A stretch of DNA of 64,000 bases from Hydractinia symbiolongicarpus (taxonomy: Eukaryota > Cnidaria > Hydrozoa > Anthoathecata > Hydractiniidae): positions 36,607,851 through 36,671,850 of the forward strand of contig NC_079877.1 of assembly GCF_029227915.1 (NCBI RefSeq). Reading direction: 5' to 3'. This document shows positions 1 to 10,954 of the stretch, in pieces. The notes under the pieces were generated by a model. That model was given only the letters and a program-made list of their open reading frames with translations. It was not told where the DNA came from and made no database searches. Numbering within the stretch: position 1 is the first letter of the stretch; the number at the start of each line of letters is the position of its first letter. The translations under genes were made by a program, and so were the position numbers.

Positions 1-203
1 TTAAAAAATCGTTCGGGAAATGAGTTCACTCACAAGTTACCTTCTTTGTATACGTTCGACTATACGGGCCAAGCCCGGGATTTACGGGAAATCGCGGGTT
101 TTCGATTGCCGGCGATTAAACTTCTTTCATTAAGCGTCTCATCAAAAATGAACACATTCCTGAAAACTACAAGTCTCATGCGTTTTAGTGGTGAAAAGAT
201 AAT
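1..203 (+). repeat. Reference satellite monomer (type A) defining phase and motif positions
   Basis: This monomer sets the phase used in all entries. Landmarks: A-tract 3-8; variable block 12-45; GTATAC palindrome 48-53; type-diagnostic site 51-60; GC-rich core 64-114 with GGG at 66-68, 77-79, 86-88 and 96-98; CCCGGG (SmaI) 74-79; GCCGGC (NaeI) 108-113; variable block 118-135; inverted-repeat region 142-163; strongly conserved block 164-190 (ACTACAAGTCTCATGCG and on); A-rich end 191-203. By hand count G+C is 82 of 203, with 14 CpG dinucleotides. Type A is marked by GCCAAGCCCGGG and the ATTCCTG variant. Confidence 0.97.
66..98 (+). other. Four helically spaced GGG runs per monomer (exemplar), long-loop G-quadruplex candidate
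   Basis: GGG lies at 66-68, 77-79, 86-88 and 96-98, with spacers of 8, 6 and 7 nt. Each run is preceded by C (CGGG). The pattern recurs in most monomers on the plus strand. It is lost in variants such as TACGAGCC (first run), GTCCTGG (second) or TCGCAGG (fourth). The spacing also equals one helical turn per CGGG, so repeated protein contacts on one face are an alternative reading. Neither function is shown here. Confidence 0.6.
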
Positions 204-344
204 TTAAAAAATCGTTCTGGAAGTGAGTTTACTACATGGGTATTTTCTTTGTATACTTTTGACTATACGGGCCGAGTCCGGGATTTACGGGAAATCGCGG
301 GTTTTCGTTTGCCGGCGATTAAACATCTTTTATTCAGCGTCTCA

Positions 345-366
345 TCAAAAATGAAAACATTTTTGA
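345..366. repeat. Perfect 9-bp inverted repeat with 4-nt loop (exemplar)
   Basis: TCAAAAATG, AAAA, CATTTTTGA: nine perfectly paired bases around a four-base loop at monomer positions 142-163. It is present in monomers with the ATGAAAACATTTTTG variant. In type C1 the loop becomes GAAA and the stem shortens to seven pairs (CATTTTTA). In ATTCCTG and ATTCCCG monomers the stem is broken. It is an A/T-rich cruciform or RNA-hairpin candidate. Confidence 0.8.
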
Positions 367-1218
367 AAACTACAAGTCTCATGCGTTTTAGTGGATAAAA
401 AATAATTTAAAAAATCGTTCGGGAAATGAGTTCACTCACAGGTTACTTTCTTTGTATACATTCGACTATACGGGCCAAGCCCGGGATTTACGGGAAATCG
501 CGGGTTTTCGATTGCCGGCGATTAAACTTCTTTCATTAAGCGTCTCATCAAAAATGAAAACATTCCTGAAAACTACAAGTCTCATTCGTTTTAGTGGTGA
601 AAAGATAATTTAAAAAATCGTTCTGGAAGTGAGTTTACTCCCTGGGCATTTTCTTTGTATACTTTTGACTATACGGGCCGAGTCCGGGATTTACGGGAAA
701 TCGCTGGTTTTCGTTTGCCGGCGATTAAACATCTTTTATTCAGCGTCTCATCAAAAATGAAAACATTTTTGAAAACTACAAGTCTCATGCGTTTTAGTGG
801 ATAAAAAATAATTTAAAAAATCGTTCGGGAAATGAGTTCACTCACAAGTTACCTTCTTTGTATACGTTCGACTATACGGGCCAAGCCCGGGATTTACGGG
901 AAATCGCGGGTTTTCGTTTGCCGGCAATTAAACATCTTTTATTCAGCGTCTCATCAAAAATGAAAACATTTTTGAAAACTACAAGTCTCATGCGTTTTAG
1001 TGGTGAAAAGATAATTTAAAAAATCGTTCTGGAAGTGAGTTTACTCCCTGGGTATTTTCTTTGTATACTTTTGACTATACGGGCCGAGTCCGGGATTTAC
1101 GGGAAATCGCGGGTTTTTGTTTGCCGGCGATTAAACATCTTTTATTCAGCGTCTCATCAAAAATGAAAACATTTTTGAAAACTACAAGTCTCATGCGTTT
1201 TAGTGGATAAAAAATAAT

Positions 1219-1421
1219 TTAAAAAATCGTTCGGGAAATGAGTTCACTCACAGGTTACTTTCTTTGTATACATTCGACTATACGGGCCAAGCCCGGGATT
1301 TACGGGAAATCGCGGGTTTTCGATTGCCGGCGATTAAACTTCTTTCATTAAGCGTCTCATCAAAAATGAAAACATTCCTGAAAACTACAAGTCTCATGCG
1401 TTTTAGTGGTGAAAAAATAAT
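1219..1421 (+). repeat. Type A monomer bridging dimeric and 7-mer HORs
   Basis: A single A monomer (TTCACTCACAGG, AAGCCCGGG, ATTCCTG) ending in GTGAAAAAATAAT rather than the GATAAT ending of the A monomers at 1 and 407. It joins the 406-bp dimer run to the 7-mer HOR that starts at 1422. Confidence 0.85.
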
Positions 1422-2841
1422 TTAAAAAATCGTTCGGAAATGAGTTTACTCCCTGGGCATTTTCTTTGTATACTTTTGACTATACGGGCCGAGTCCGGGA
1501 TTTACGGGAATTCGCGGGTTTTCGTTTGCCGGCGATTAAACTTCTTTCATTAAGCGTCTCATCAAAAATGAAAGCATTCCCGAAAACTACAAGTCTCATG
1601 TGTTTTAGTGGTGAAGAAAAATAATTTAAAAAATCGTTCGGGAAATGAGTTTACTCACAGGTTACTTTCTTTGTATACATTCGACTATACGGGCCAAGCC
1701 CGGGATTTACGGGAAATCGCGGGTTTTCGTTTGCCGGCGATTAAACTTCTTTCATTAAGCGTCTCATCAAAAATGAAAACATTCCTGAAAACTACAAGTC
1801 TCATGCGTTTTAGTGGTGAAAAAATAATTTAAAAAATCGTTCGGAAATGAGTTTACTCCCTGGGCATTTTCTTTGTATACTTTTGACTATACGGGCCGAG
1901 TCCGGGATTTACGAGAATTCGCGGGTTTTCGTTTGCCGGCGATTAAACTTCTTTCATTAAGCGTCTCATCAAAAATGAAAACATTCCCGAAAACTACAAG
2001 TCTCATGTGTTTTAGTGGTGAAAAAATAATTTAAAAAATCGTTCGGGAAATGAGTTTACTCACAGGTTACTTTCTTTGTATACATTCGACTATACGGGCC
2101 AAGCCCGGGATTTACGGGAAATCGCGGGTTTTCGTTTGCCGGCGATTAAACTTCTTTCATTAAGCGTCTCATCAAAAATGAAAACATTCCTGAAAACTAC
2201 AAGTCTCATGCGTTTTAGTGGTGAAAAAATAATTTAAAAAATCGTTCGGAAATGAGTTTACTCCCTGGGCATTTTCTTTGTATACTTTTGACTATACGGG
2301 TTGAGTCCGGGATTTACGGGAAATCGCGGGTTTTCGTTTGCCGGTGATTAAACATCTTTTATTCAGCGTCTCATCAAAAATTAAAACATTTTTGAAAACT
2401 ACAAGTCTCATGCGTTTTAGTGGTGAAAAGATAATTTAAAAAATCGTTCTGGAAGTGAGTTTACTCCCTGGGTATTTTCTTTGTATACTTTTGACTATAC
2501 GGGCCGAGTCCGGGATTTACGGGAAATCGCTGGTTTTCGTTTGCCGGCGATTAAACATCTTTTATTCAGCGTCTCATCAAAAATGAAAACATTTTTGAAA
2601 ACTACAAGTCTCATGCGTTTTAGTGGATAAAAAATAATTTAAAAAATCGTTCGGGAAATGAGTTCACTCACAAGTTACCTTCTTTGTATACGTTCGACTA
2701 TACGGGCCAAGCCCGGGATTTACGGGAAATCGCGGGTTTTCGATTGCCGGCGATTAAACTTCTTTCATTAAGCGTCTCATCAAAAATGAACACATTCCTG
2801 AAAACTACAAGTCTCATGCGTTTTAGTGGTGAAAAAATAAT
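1422..2841 (+). repeat. 7-mer HOR-1, copy 1 (1420 bp)
   Basis: The order is B2-A-B2-A-B-B1-A. B2 has the 1-bp deletion TTCGGAAATGAG, CCCTGGGCATT, an EcoRI site, ATTCCCG and CATGTG. The B monomer near 2233 carries the rare GGTTGAGTCC. The first B2 ends with the unusual GTGAAGAAAAATAAT, which recurs 1420 bp downstream and anchors the alignment to copy 2. Confidence 0.9.
1508..1513. other. EcoRI site marking the GAATTC monomer subtype (exemplar)
   Basis: GGGAAATCG becomes GGGAATTCG by one A-to-T change at monomer position 91, creating GAATTC. The site is found in B2, D and many HOR-6 monomers but not in most A or C monomers, so EcoRI would cut this array into fragments reflecting HOR structure rather than a simple 203-bp ladder. 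Confidence 0.9.
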
Positions 2842-4262
2842 TTAAAAAATCGTTCGGAAATGAGTTTACTCCCTGGGCATTTTCTTTGTATACTTTTGAC
2901 TATACGGGCCGAGTCCGGGATTTACGGGAATTCGCGGGTTTTCGTTTGCCGGCGATTAAACTTCTTTCATTAAGCGTCTCATCAAAAATGAAAGCATTCC
3001 CGAAAACTACAAGTCTCATGTGTTTTAGTGGTGAAGAAAAATAATTTAAAAAATCGTTCGGGAAATGAGTTTACTCACAGGTTACTTTCTTTGTATACAT
3101 TCGATTATACGGGCCAAGCCCGGGATTTACGGGAAATCGCGGGTTTTCGTTTGCCGGCGATTAAACTTCTTTCATTAAGCGTCTCATCAAAAATGAAAAC
3201 ATTCCCGAAAACTACAAGTCTCATGTGTTTTAGTGGTGAAAAAATAATTTAAAAAATCGTTCGGGAAATGAGTTTACTCACAGGTTACTTTCTTTGTATA
3301 CATTCGACTATACGGGCCAAGCCCGGGATTTACGGGAAATCGCGGGTTTTCGTTTGCCGGCGATTAAACTTCTTTCATTAAGCGTCTCATCAAAAATGAA
3401 AACATTCCTGAAAACTACAAGTCTCATGCGTTTTAGTGGTGAAAAAATAATTTAAAAAATCGTTCGGAAATGAGTTTACTCCCTGGGCATTTTCTTTGTA
3501 TACTTTTGACTATACAAGCCGAGTCCGGGATTTACGGGAATTCGCGAGTTTTCGTTTGCCAGCGATTAAACTTCTTTCATTAAGCGTCTCATCAAAAATG
3601 AAAACATTTCCGAAAACTACAAGTCTCATGCGTTTTAGTGGTGAAAAAAAAAATTTAAAAAATCGTTCGGGAAATGAGTTTACTCCCTGGGTACTTTCTT
3701 TGTATACTTTTGACTATACGGGTTGAGTCCGGGATTTACGGGAAATCGCGGGTTTTCGTTTGCCGGCGATTAAACATCTTTTATTCAGCGTCTCATCAAA
3801 AATGAAAACATTTTTGAAAACTACAAGTCTCATGCGTTTTAGTGGTGAAAAGATAATTTAAAAAATCGTTCTGGAAGTGAGTTTACTCCCTGGGTATTTT
3901 CTTTGTATACTTTTGACTATACGGGCCGAGTCCGGGATTTACGGGAAATCGCGGGTTTTCGTTTGCCGGCGATTAAACATCTTTTATTCAGCGTCTCATC
4001 AAAAATGAAAACATTTTTGAAAACTACAAGTCTCATGCGTTTTAGTGGATAAAAAATAATTTAAAAAATCGTTCGGGAAATGAGTTCACTCACAGGTTAC
4101 TTTCTTTGTATACATTCGACTATACGGCCAAGCCCGGGATTTACGGGAAATCGCGGGTTTTCGTTTGCCGGCGATTAAACTTCTTTCATTAAGCGTCTCA
4201 TCAAAAATGAAAACATTCCTGAAAACTACAAGTCTCATGCGTTTTAGTGGTGAAAAAATAAT
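2842..4262 (+). repeat. 7-mer HOR-1, copy 2 (1421 bp)
   Basis: Starts with the same B2 monomer carrying GTGAAGAAAAATAAT and ends with the same B (GGTTGAG at about 3721), B1, A series. The middle order is B2-A-A-B2 rather than B2-A-B2-A, so one position has been swapped or converted relative to copy 1. The second A (3046) carries the B2 3-prime markers ATTCCCG and CATGTG, which looks like a conversion tract. Confidence 0.88.
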
Positions 4263-5276
4263 TTAAAAAATCGTTCGGAAATGAGTTTACTCCCTGGGCA
4301 TTTTCTTTGTATACTTTTGACTATACGGGCCGAGTCTGGGATTTACGGGAATTCGCGGGTTTTCGTTTGCCGGCGATTAAACTTCTTTCATTAAGCGTCT
4401 CATCAAAAATGAAAACATTCCCGAAAACTACAAGTCTCATGTGCTTTAGAGGTGAAAAAATAATTTAAAAAATCGTTCGGGAAATGAGTTTACTCACAGG
4501 TTACTTTCTTTGTATACATTCGACTATACGGGCCAAGCCCAGGATTTACGGGAAATCGCGGGTTTTCGTTTGCCGGCGATTAAACTTCTTTCATTAAGCG
4601 TCTCATCAAAAATGAAAACATTCCTGAAAACTACAAGTCTCATGCGTTTTAGTGGTGAAAAAATAATTTAAAAAATCGTTCGGAAATGAGTTTACTCCCT
4701 GGGCATTTTCTTTGTATACTTTTGACTATACGGGCCGAGTCCGGGATTTACGGGAATTCGCGGGTTTTCGTTTGCCGGCGATTAAACTTCTTTCATTAAG
4801 CGTCTCATCAAAAATGAAAACATTTCCGAAAACTACAAGTCTCATGCGTTTTAGTGGTGAAAAAAAAAATTTAAAAAATCGTTCGGGAAATGAGTTTACT
4901 CCCTGGGTACTTTCTTTGTATACTTTTGACTCTACGGGTTGAGTCCGGGATTTACAGGAAATCGCGGGTTTTCGTTTGCCGGCGATTAAACATCTTTTAT
5001 TCAGCGTCTCATCAAAAATGAAAACATTTTTGAAAACTACAAGTCTCATGCGTTTTAGTGGTGAAAAGATAATTTAAAAAATCGTTCTGGAAGTGAGTTT
5101 ACTCCCTGGGTATTTTCTTTGTATACTTTTGACTATACGGGCCGAGTCCGGGATTTACGGGAAATCGCGGGTTTTCGTTTGCCGGCGATTAAACTTCTTT
5201 TATTCAGCGTCTCATCAAAAATGAAAACATTTTTGAAAACTACAAGTCTCATGCGTTTTAGTGGTGAAAAGATAAT
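4263..5276 (+). repeat. 7-mer HOR-1, copy 3, shortened to 5 monomers (1014 bp)
   Basis: Order B2-A-B2-B-B1-like. The B2 with a pure A-run end (near 4858-4870) and the GGTTGAG monomer (near 4938) match the same pair in copy 2 at an offset of 1216 bp (six monomers), not 1421. The copy is therefore shifted and shortened relative to copies 1 and 2. Confidence 0.82.
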
Positions 5277-5681
5277 TTAAAAAATCGTTCTGGAAATGAG
5301 TTTACTCACAGGGTACTTTCTTTGTATACATTCGACTATACGGGCCAAGCCCGGGATTTACGGGAAATCGCGGGTTTTCGTTTGCCGGCGATTAAACTTC
5401 TTTCATTAAGCGTCTCATCAAAAATGAAAACATTCCTGAAAACTACAAGTCTCATGCGTTTTAGTGGTGAAAAAATAATTTAAAAAATCGTTCGGAAATG
5501 AGTTTACTCCCTGGGTACTTTCTTTGTATACTTTTAACTATACGGACCGAGTCCGGGATTTACGGGAAATCGCGGGTTTTCGTTTGCCGGCGATTAAACA
5601 TCTTTTATTCAGCGTCTCATCAAAAATGAAAACATTTTTGAAAACTACAAGTCTCATGCGTTTTAGTGGATAAAAATTAAT
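5277..5681 (+). repeat. Transition dimer, related to the HOR-2 start
   Basis: Two monomers totalling 405 bp. The first is A-like (GGAAATGAG, TACATTCGAC, CCCGGG). The second has the 1-bp deletion TTCGGAAATGAG, TTTTAAC and the marker CGGACCGAGTCC at 5543. The CGGACCGAG monomer repeats at 5948, 8179, 9395 and 13047, so this dimer shares ancestry with HOR-2. Confidence 0.82.
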
Positions 5682-6086
5682 TTAAAAAATCGTTCGGGAA
5701 ATGAGTTTCCTCACAGGTTACTTTCTTTGTATACATTCGACTATACGGGCCAAGCCCGGGATTTACGGGAAATCGCAGGTTTTCGTTTGCCGGCGATTAA
5801 TTTTCTTTCATTAAGCGTCTCATCAAAAATGAAAACATTCCTGAAAACTACAAGTCTCATGCGTTTTAGTGGTGAAAAAATAATTTAAAAAATCGTTCGG
5901 AAATGAGTTTACTCCCTGGGTACTTTCTTTGTATACTTTTAACTATACGGACCGAGTCCGGGATTTACGGGAAATCGCGGGTTTTCGTTTGCCGGCGATT
6001 AAACATCTTTTATTCAGCGTCTCATCAAAAATGAAAACATTTTTGAAAACTACAAGTCTCATGCGTTTTAGTGGATAAAAATTAAT
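5682..6086 (+). repeat. HOR-2 unit 1 (405 bp, dimer)
   Basis: HOR-2 units begin with a monomer carrying TTTCCTCACAGG and usually GATTAATTTTC. These starts lie at 5682, 6087, 8318, 9534, 10955 and 13186. This unit is the minimal form: the start monomer plus the CGGACCGAG monomer ending in GTGGATAAAAATTAAT. Confidence 0.9.
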
Positions 6087-8317
6087 TTAAAAAATCGTTC
6101 GGGAAATGAGTTTCCTCACAGGTTACTTTCTTTGTATACATTCGACTATACGGGCCAAGCCCGGGATTTACGGGAAATCGCAGGTTTTCGTTTGCCGGCG
6201 ATTAATTTTCTTTCATTAAGCGTCTCATCAAAAATGAAAACATTCCTGAAAACTACAAGTCTCATGCGTTTTAGTGGTGAAAAAATAATTTAAAAAATCG
6301 TTCGGAAATGAGTTTACTCCCTGGGTACTTTCTTTGTATACTTTTAACTATACGGGCCAAGCCCGGGATTTACGGGAAATCGCGGGTTTTCGTTTGCCGG
6401 CGATTCAAGCTCTTTCATTAAGCGTCTCATCAAAAATGAAAACATTTTTGAAAACTACAAGTCTCATGCGTTTTAGTGACGAAAAAATAATTTAAAAAAT
6501 CGTTCGGGAAATGAGTTTACTCACAGGGTACTTTCTTTGTATACATTCGACTATACGGGCCAAGCACGGGATTTACGGGAATTCGCGGGTTTTCGTTTGC
6601 CGGCGATTAAACATCTTTTATTCAGCGTCTCATCAAAAATGAAAACATTTTTGAAAACTACAAGTCTCATGCGTTTTAGTGGTGAAAAGATAATTTAAAA
6701 AATCGTTCTGGAAATGAGTTTACTCCCTGGGCATTTTCTTTGTATACTTTTGACTATACGGGCCAAGCACGGGATTTACGGGAATTCGCGGGTTTTCGTT
6801 TGCCGGCGATTAAACATCTTTTATTCAGCGTCTCATCAAAAATGAAAACATTTTTGAAAACTACAAGTCTCATGCGTTTTAGTGGTGAAAAGATAATTTA
6901 AAAAATCGTTCTGGAAGTGAGTTTACTTCCTGCGTATTTTCTTTGTATACTTTTGACTATACGGGCCGAGTCCGGGATTTACGGGAAATCGCGGGTTTTC
7001 GTTTGCCGGCGATTAAACTTCTTTTATTCAGCGTCTCATCAAAAATGAAAACATTTTTGAAAACTACAAGTCTCATGCGTTTTAGTGGTGAATAGATAAT
7101 TTTATAAATCGTTCCGGAAATGAGTTTACTCACAGGGTACTTTCTTTGTATATACTCGACTATACGGGCCAAGCACGGGATTTACGGGAAATCGCGGGAT
7201 TTCGTTTGCCGGCGATTAAACTTCTTTCATTAAGCGTCTCATCAAAAATAAAAACATTCCCGAAAACTACAAGTCTCATGTGTTTTAGTGGTGAAAAAAT
7301 AATTTAAAAAATCGTTCGGGAAATGAGTTTACTCCCTGGGTACTTTCTTTGTATACTTTTGACTATACGGGCCGCGTCCGGGATTTACGGGAAATCGCAG
7401 GTTTTCGTTTGCCGGCGATTAAACATCTTTTATTCAGCGTCTCATCAAAAATGAAAACATTTTTGAAAACTACAAGTCTCATGCGTTTTAGTGGTGAAAA
7501 AATAATTTAAAAAATCGTGCTGGAAGTGAGTTTACTCCCTGGGTACTTTCTTTGTATATACTCGACTATACGGGCCAAGCACGGGATTTACGGGAAATCG
7601 CGGGTTTTCGTTTGCCGGCGATTAAACTTCTTTCATTAAGCGTCTCATCAAAAATAAAAACATTCCCGAAAACTACAAGTCTCATGTGTTTTAGTGGTGA
7701 AAAAATAATTTAAAAAATCGTTCGGGAAATGAGTTTACTCCCTGGGTACTTTCTTTGTATACTTTTGACTATACGGGCCGAGTCCGGGATTTACGGGAAA
7801 TCGCGGGTTTTCGTTTGCCGGCGATTAAACTTCTTTTATTCAGCGTCTCATCAAAAATGAAAACATTTTTGAAAACTACAAGTCTCATGCGTTTTAGTGG
7901 TGAAAAGATAATTTAAAAAATCGTTCTGGAAATGAGTTTACTCACAGGGTACTTTCTTTGTATACATTCGACTATACGGGCCAAGCCCGGGATTTACGGG
8001 AAATCGCGGGTTTTCGTTTGCCGGCGATTAAACTTCTTGCATTAAGCGTCTCATCAAAAATGAAAACATTCCTGAAAACTACAAGTCTCATGCGTTTTAG
8101 TGGTGAAAAAATAATTTAAAAAATCGTTCGGAAATGAGTTTACTCCCTGGGTACTTTCTTTGTATACTTTTAACTATACGGACCGAGTCCGGGATTTACG
8201 GGAAATCGCGGGTTTTCGTTTGCCGGCGATTAAACATCTTTTATTCAGCGTCTCATCAAAAATGAAAACATTTTTGAAAACTACAAGTCTCATGCGTTTT
8301 AGTGGATAAAAAATAAT
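6087..8317 (+). repeat. HOR-2 unit 2 (2231 bp, 11-mer)
   Basis: Begins TTTCCTCACAGG, then a monomer with GATTCAAGCTC at 6402, then two GCCAAGCACGGG/EcoRI monomers, a CTTCCTGCG monomer, the first TATACTCGAC (type C) monomers of the window near 7150 and 7560, and ends with the CTTCTTGCATT and CGGACCGAG monomers. It matches the unit at 10955 in length and at both ends but differs in the middle. Confidence 0.9.
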
Positions 8318-9533
8318 TTAAAAAATCGTTCGGGAAATGAGTTTCCTCACAGGTTACTTTCTTTGTATACATTCGACTATACGGGCCAAGCCCGGGATTT
8401 ACGGGAAATCGCAGGTTTTCGTTTGCCGGCGATTAATTTTCTTTCATTAAGCGTCTCATCAAAAATGAAAACATTCCTGAAAACTACAAGTCTCATGCGT
8501 TTTAGTGGTGAAAAAATAATTTAAAAAATCGTTCGGAAATGAGTTTACTCCCTGGGTACTTTCTTTGTATACTTTTAACTATACGGGCCAAGCCTGGGAT
8601 TTACGGGAAATCGCGGGTTTTCGTTTGCCGGCGATTCAAGCTCTTTCATTAAGCGTCTCATCAAAAATGAAAACATTTTTGAAAACTACAAGTCTCATGC
8701 GTTTTAGTGATGAAAAAATAATTTAAAAAATCGTTCGGGAAATGAGTTTACTCACAGGGTACCTTCTTTGTATACATTCGACTATACGGGTTGAGTCCGG
8801 GATTTACAGGAAATCGCGGGTTTTCGTTTGCCGGCGATTAAACATCTTTTATTCAGCGTCTCATCAAAAATGAAAACATTTTTGAAAACTACAAGTCTCA
8901 TGCGTTTTAGTGGTGAAAAGATAATTTAAAAAATCGTTCTGGAAGTGAGTTTACTCCCTGGGTATTTTCTTTGTATACTTTTGACTATACGGGCCGAGTC
9001 CGGGATTTACGGGAAATCGCGGGTTTTCGTTTGCCGGCGATTAAACTTCTTTTATTCAGCGTCTCATCAAAAATGAAAACATTTTTGAAAACTACAAGTC
9101 TCATGCGTTTTAGTGGTGAAAAGATAATTTAAAAAATCGTTCTGGAAATGAGTTTACTCACAGGGTACTTTCTTTGTATACATTCGACTATACGGGCCAA
9201 GCCCGGGATTTACGGGAAATCGCGGGTTTTCGTTTGCCGGCGATTAAACTTCTTGCATTAAGCGTCTCATCAAAAATGAAAACATTCCTGAAAACTACAA
9301 GTCTCATGCGTTTTAGTGGTGAAAAAATAATTTAAAAAATCGTTCGGAAATGAGTTTACTCCCTGGGTACTTTCTTTGTATACTTTTAACTATACGGACC
9401 GAGTCCGGGATTTACGGGAAATCGCGGGTTTTCGTTTGCCGGCGATTAAACATCTTTTATTCAGCGTCTCATCAAAAATGAAAACATTTTTGAAAACTAC
9501 AAGTCTCATGCGTTTTAGTGGATAAAAAATAAT
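8318..9533 (+). repeat. HOR-2 unit 3 (1216 bp, 6-mer)
   Basis: Start monomer TTTCCTCACAGG, GATTCAAGCTC monomer (8633), a monomer with TACATTCGAC joined to GGTTGAG (8791), a GGAAGTGAG monomer, the CTTCTTGCATT monomer (same at 8031 and 9247, offset 1216) and CGGACCGAG (9395). The third monomer is chimeric: its left half has a CTCACAGGG block and its right half is the TTGAG type seen in HOR-1. Confidence 0.9.
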
Positions 9534-10954
9534 TTAAAAAATCGTTCGGGAAATGAGTTTCCTCACAGGTTACTTTCTTTGTATACATTCGACTATACGG
9601 GCCAAGCCCGGGATTTACGGGAAATCGCAGGTTTTCGTTTGCCGGCGATTAATTTTCTTTCATTAAGCGTCGCATCAAAAATGAAAACATTCCTGAAAAC
9701 TACAAGTCTCATGCGTTTTAGTGGTGAAAAAATAATTTAAAAAATCGTTCGGAAATGAGTTTACTCCCTGGGTACTTTCTTTGTATACTTTTAACTATAC
9801 GGGCCAAGCCTGGGATTTACGGGAAATCGCGGGTTTTCGTTTGCCGGCGATTCAAGCTCTTTCATTAAGCGTCTCATCAAAAATGAAAACATTTTTGAAA
9901 ACTACAAGTCTCATGCGTTTTAGTGATGAAAAAATAATTTAAAAAATCGTTCGGGAAATGAGTTTACTCACAGGGTACTTTCTTTGTATACATTCGACTA
10001 TACGGGCCAAGCACGGGATTTACGGGAATTCGCGGGTTTTCGTTTGCCGGCGATTAAACATCTTTTATTCAGCGTCTCATCAAAAATGAAAACATTTTTG
10101 AAAACTACAAGTCTCATGCGTTTTAGTGGTGAAAAGATAATTTAAAAAATCGTTCTGGAAATGAGTTTACTCCCTGGGCATTTTCTTTGTATACTTTTGA
10201 CTATACGGGCCAAGCACGGGATTTACGGGAATTCGCGGGTTTTCGTTTGCCGGCGATTAAACATCTTTTATTCAGCGTCTCATCAAAAATGAAAACATTT
10301 TTGAAAACTACAAGTCTCATGCGTTTTAGTGGTGAAAAGATAATTTAAAAAATCGTTCGGGAAATGAGTTTACTCCCTGGGTACTTTCTTTGTATACTTT
10401 TGACTATACGGGCCGAGTCCGGGATTTACGAGAAATCGCGGGTTTTCGTTTGCCGGCGATTAAACATCTTTTATTCAGCGTCTCATCAAAAATGAAAACA
10501 TTTTTGAAAACTACAAGTCTCATGCGTTTTAGTGGTGAAAAGATAATTTAAAAAATCGTTCTGGAAGTGAGTTTACTTCCTGCGTATTTTCTTTGTATAC
10601 TTTTGACTATACGGGCCGAGTCCGGGATTTACGGGAAATCGCGGGTTTTCGTTTGCCGGCGATTAAACTTCTTTTATTCAGCGTCTCATCAAAAATGAAA
10701 ACATTTTTGAAAACTACAAGTCTCATGCGTTTTAGTGGTGAAAAAAAAAAATTAAAAAATCGTTCGGGAAATGAGTTTACTCCCTGGGCATTTTCTTTGT
10801 ATACTTTTGACTATACGGGCCGAGTCCGGAATTTACGGGAATTCACGGGTTTTCGTTTGCCGGCGATTAAACTTCTTTCATTAAGCGTCTCATCAAAAAT
10901 GAAAACATTCCCGAAAACTACAAGTCTCATGCGTTTTAGTGGATAAAAAATAAT
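9534..10954 (+). repeat. HOR-2 unit 4 (1421 bp, 7-mer)
   Basis: Starts TTTCCTCACAGG, with GATTCAAGCTC at 9849, two GCCAAGCACGGG/EcoRI monomers, a B monomer with TTACGAGAAATC, the CTTCCTGCG monomer, and a B2 monomer preceded by a pure A run. It is near-identical to 10955-12375 at an offset of 1421 bp. Confidence 0.92.

Larger units (their letters stand above)
1..1218 (+). repeat. 406-bp dimeric HOR, three copies (1-406, 407-812, 813-1218)
   Basis: Type A monomers (TTCACTCACA, AAGCCCGGG, GTGGTGAAAAGATAAT) at 1, 407 and 813 alternate with type B monomers (GGAAGTGAG, TTTTGAC, GAGTCCGGG, CATCTTTTATTCAG, GTGGATAAAAAATAAT) at 204, 610 and 1016. The three dimers are exactly 406 bp. The first monomer of the third dimer (813-1015) is a chimera: its left half is A-like and its right half, from CATCTTTTATTCAG on, is B-like. 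Confidence 0.93.

Noticed and set aside
54-68. CENP-B box-like sequence TTCGACTATACGGG in type A and D monomers.
   Set aside because: The known core needs TTCG and CGGG separated by seven bases with a fixed A; here the spacer is six bases. Types B and C also change TTCG to TTTG or CTCG. Another near-match, TTTTCGTTTGCCGG (101-114), lacks the CGGG end.
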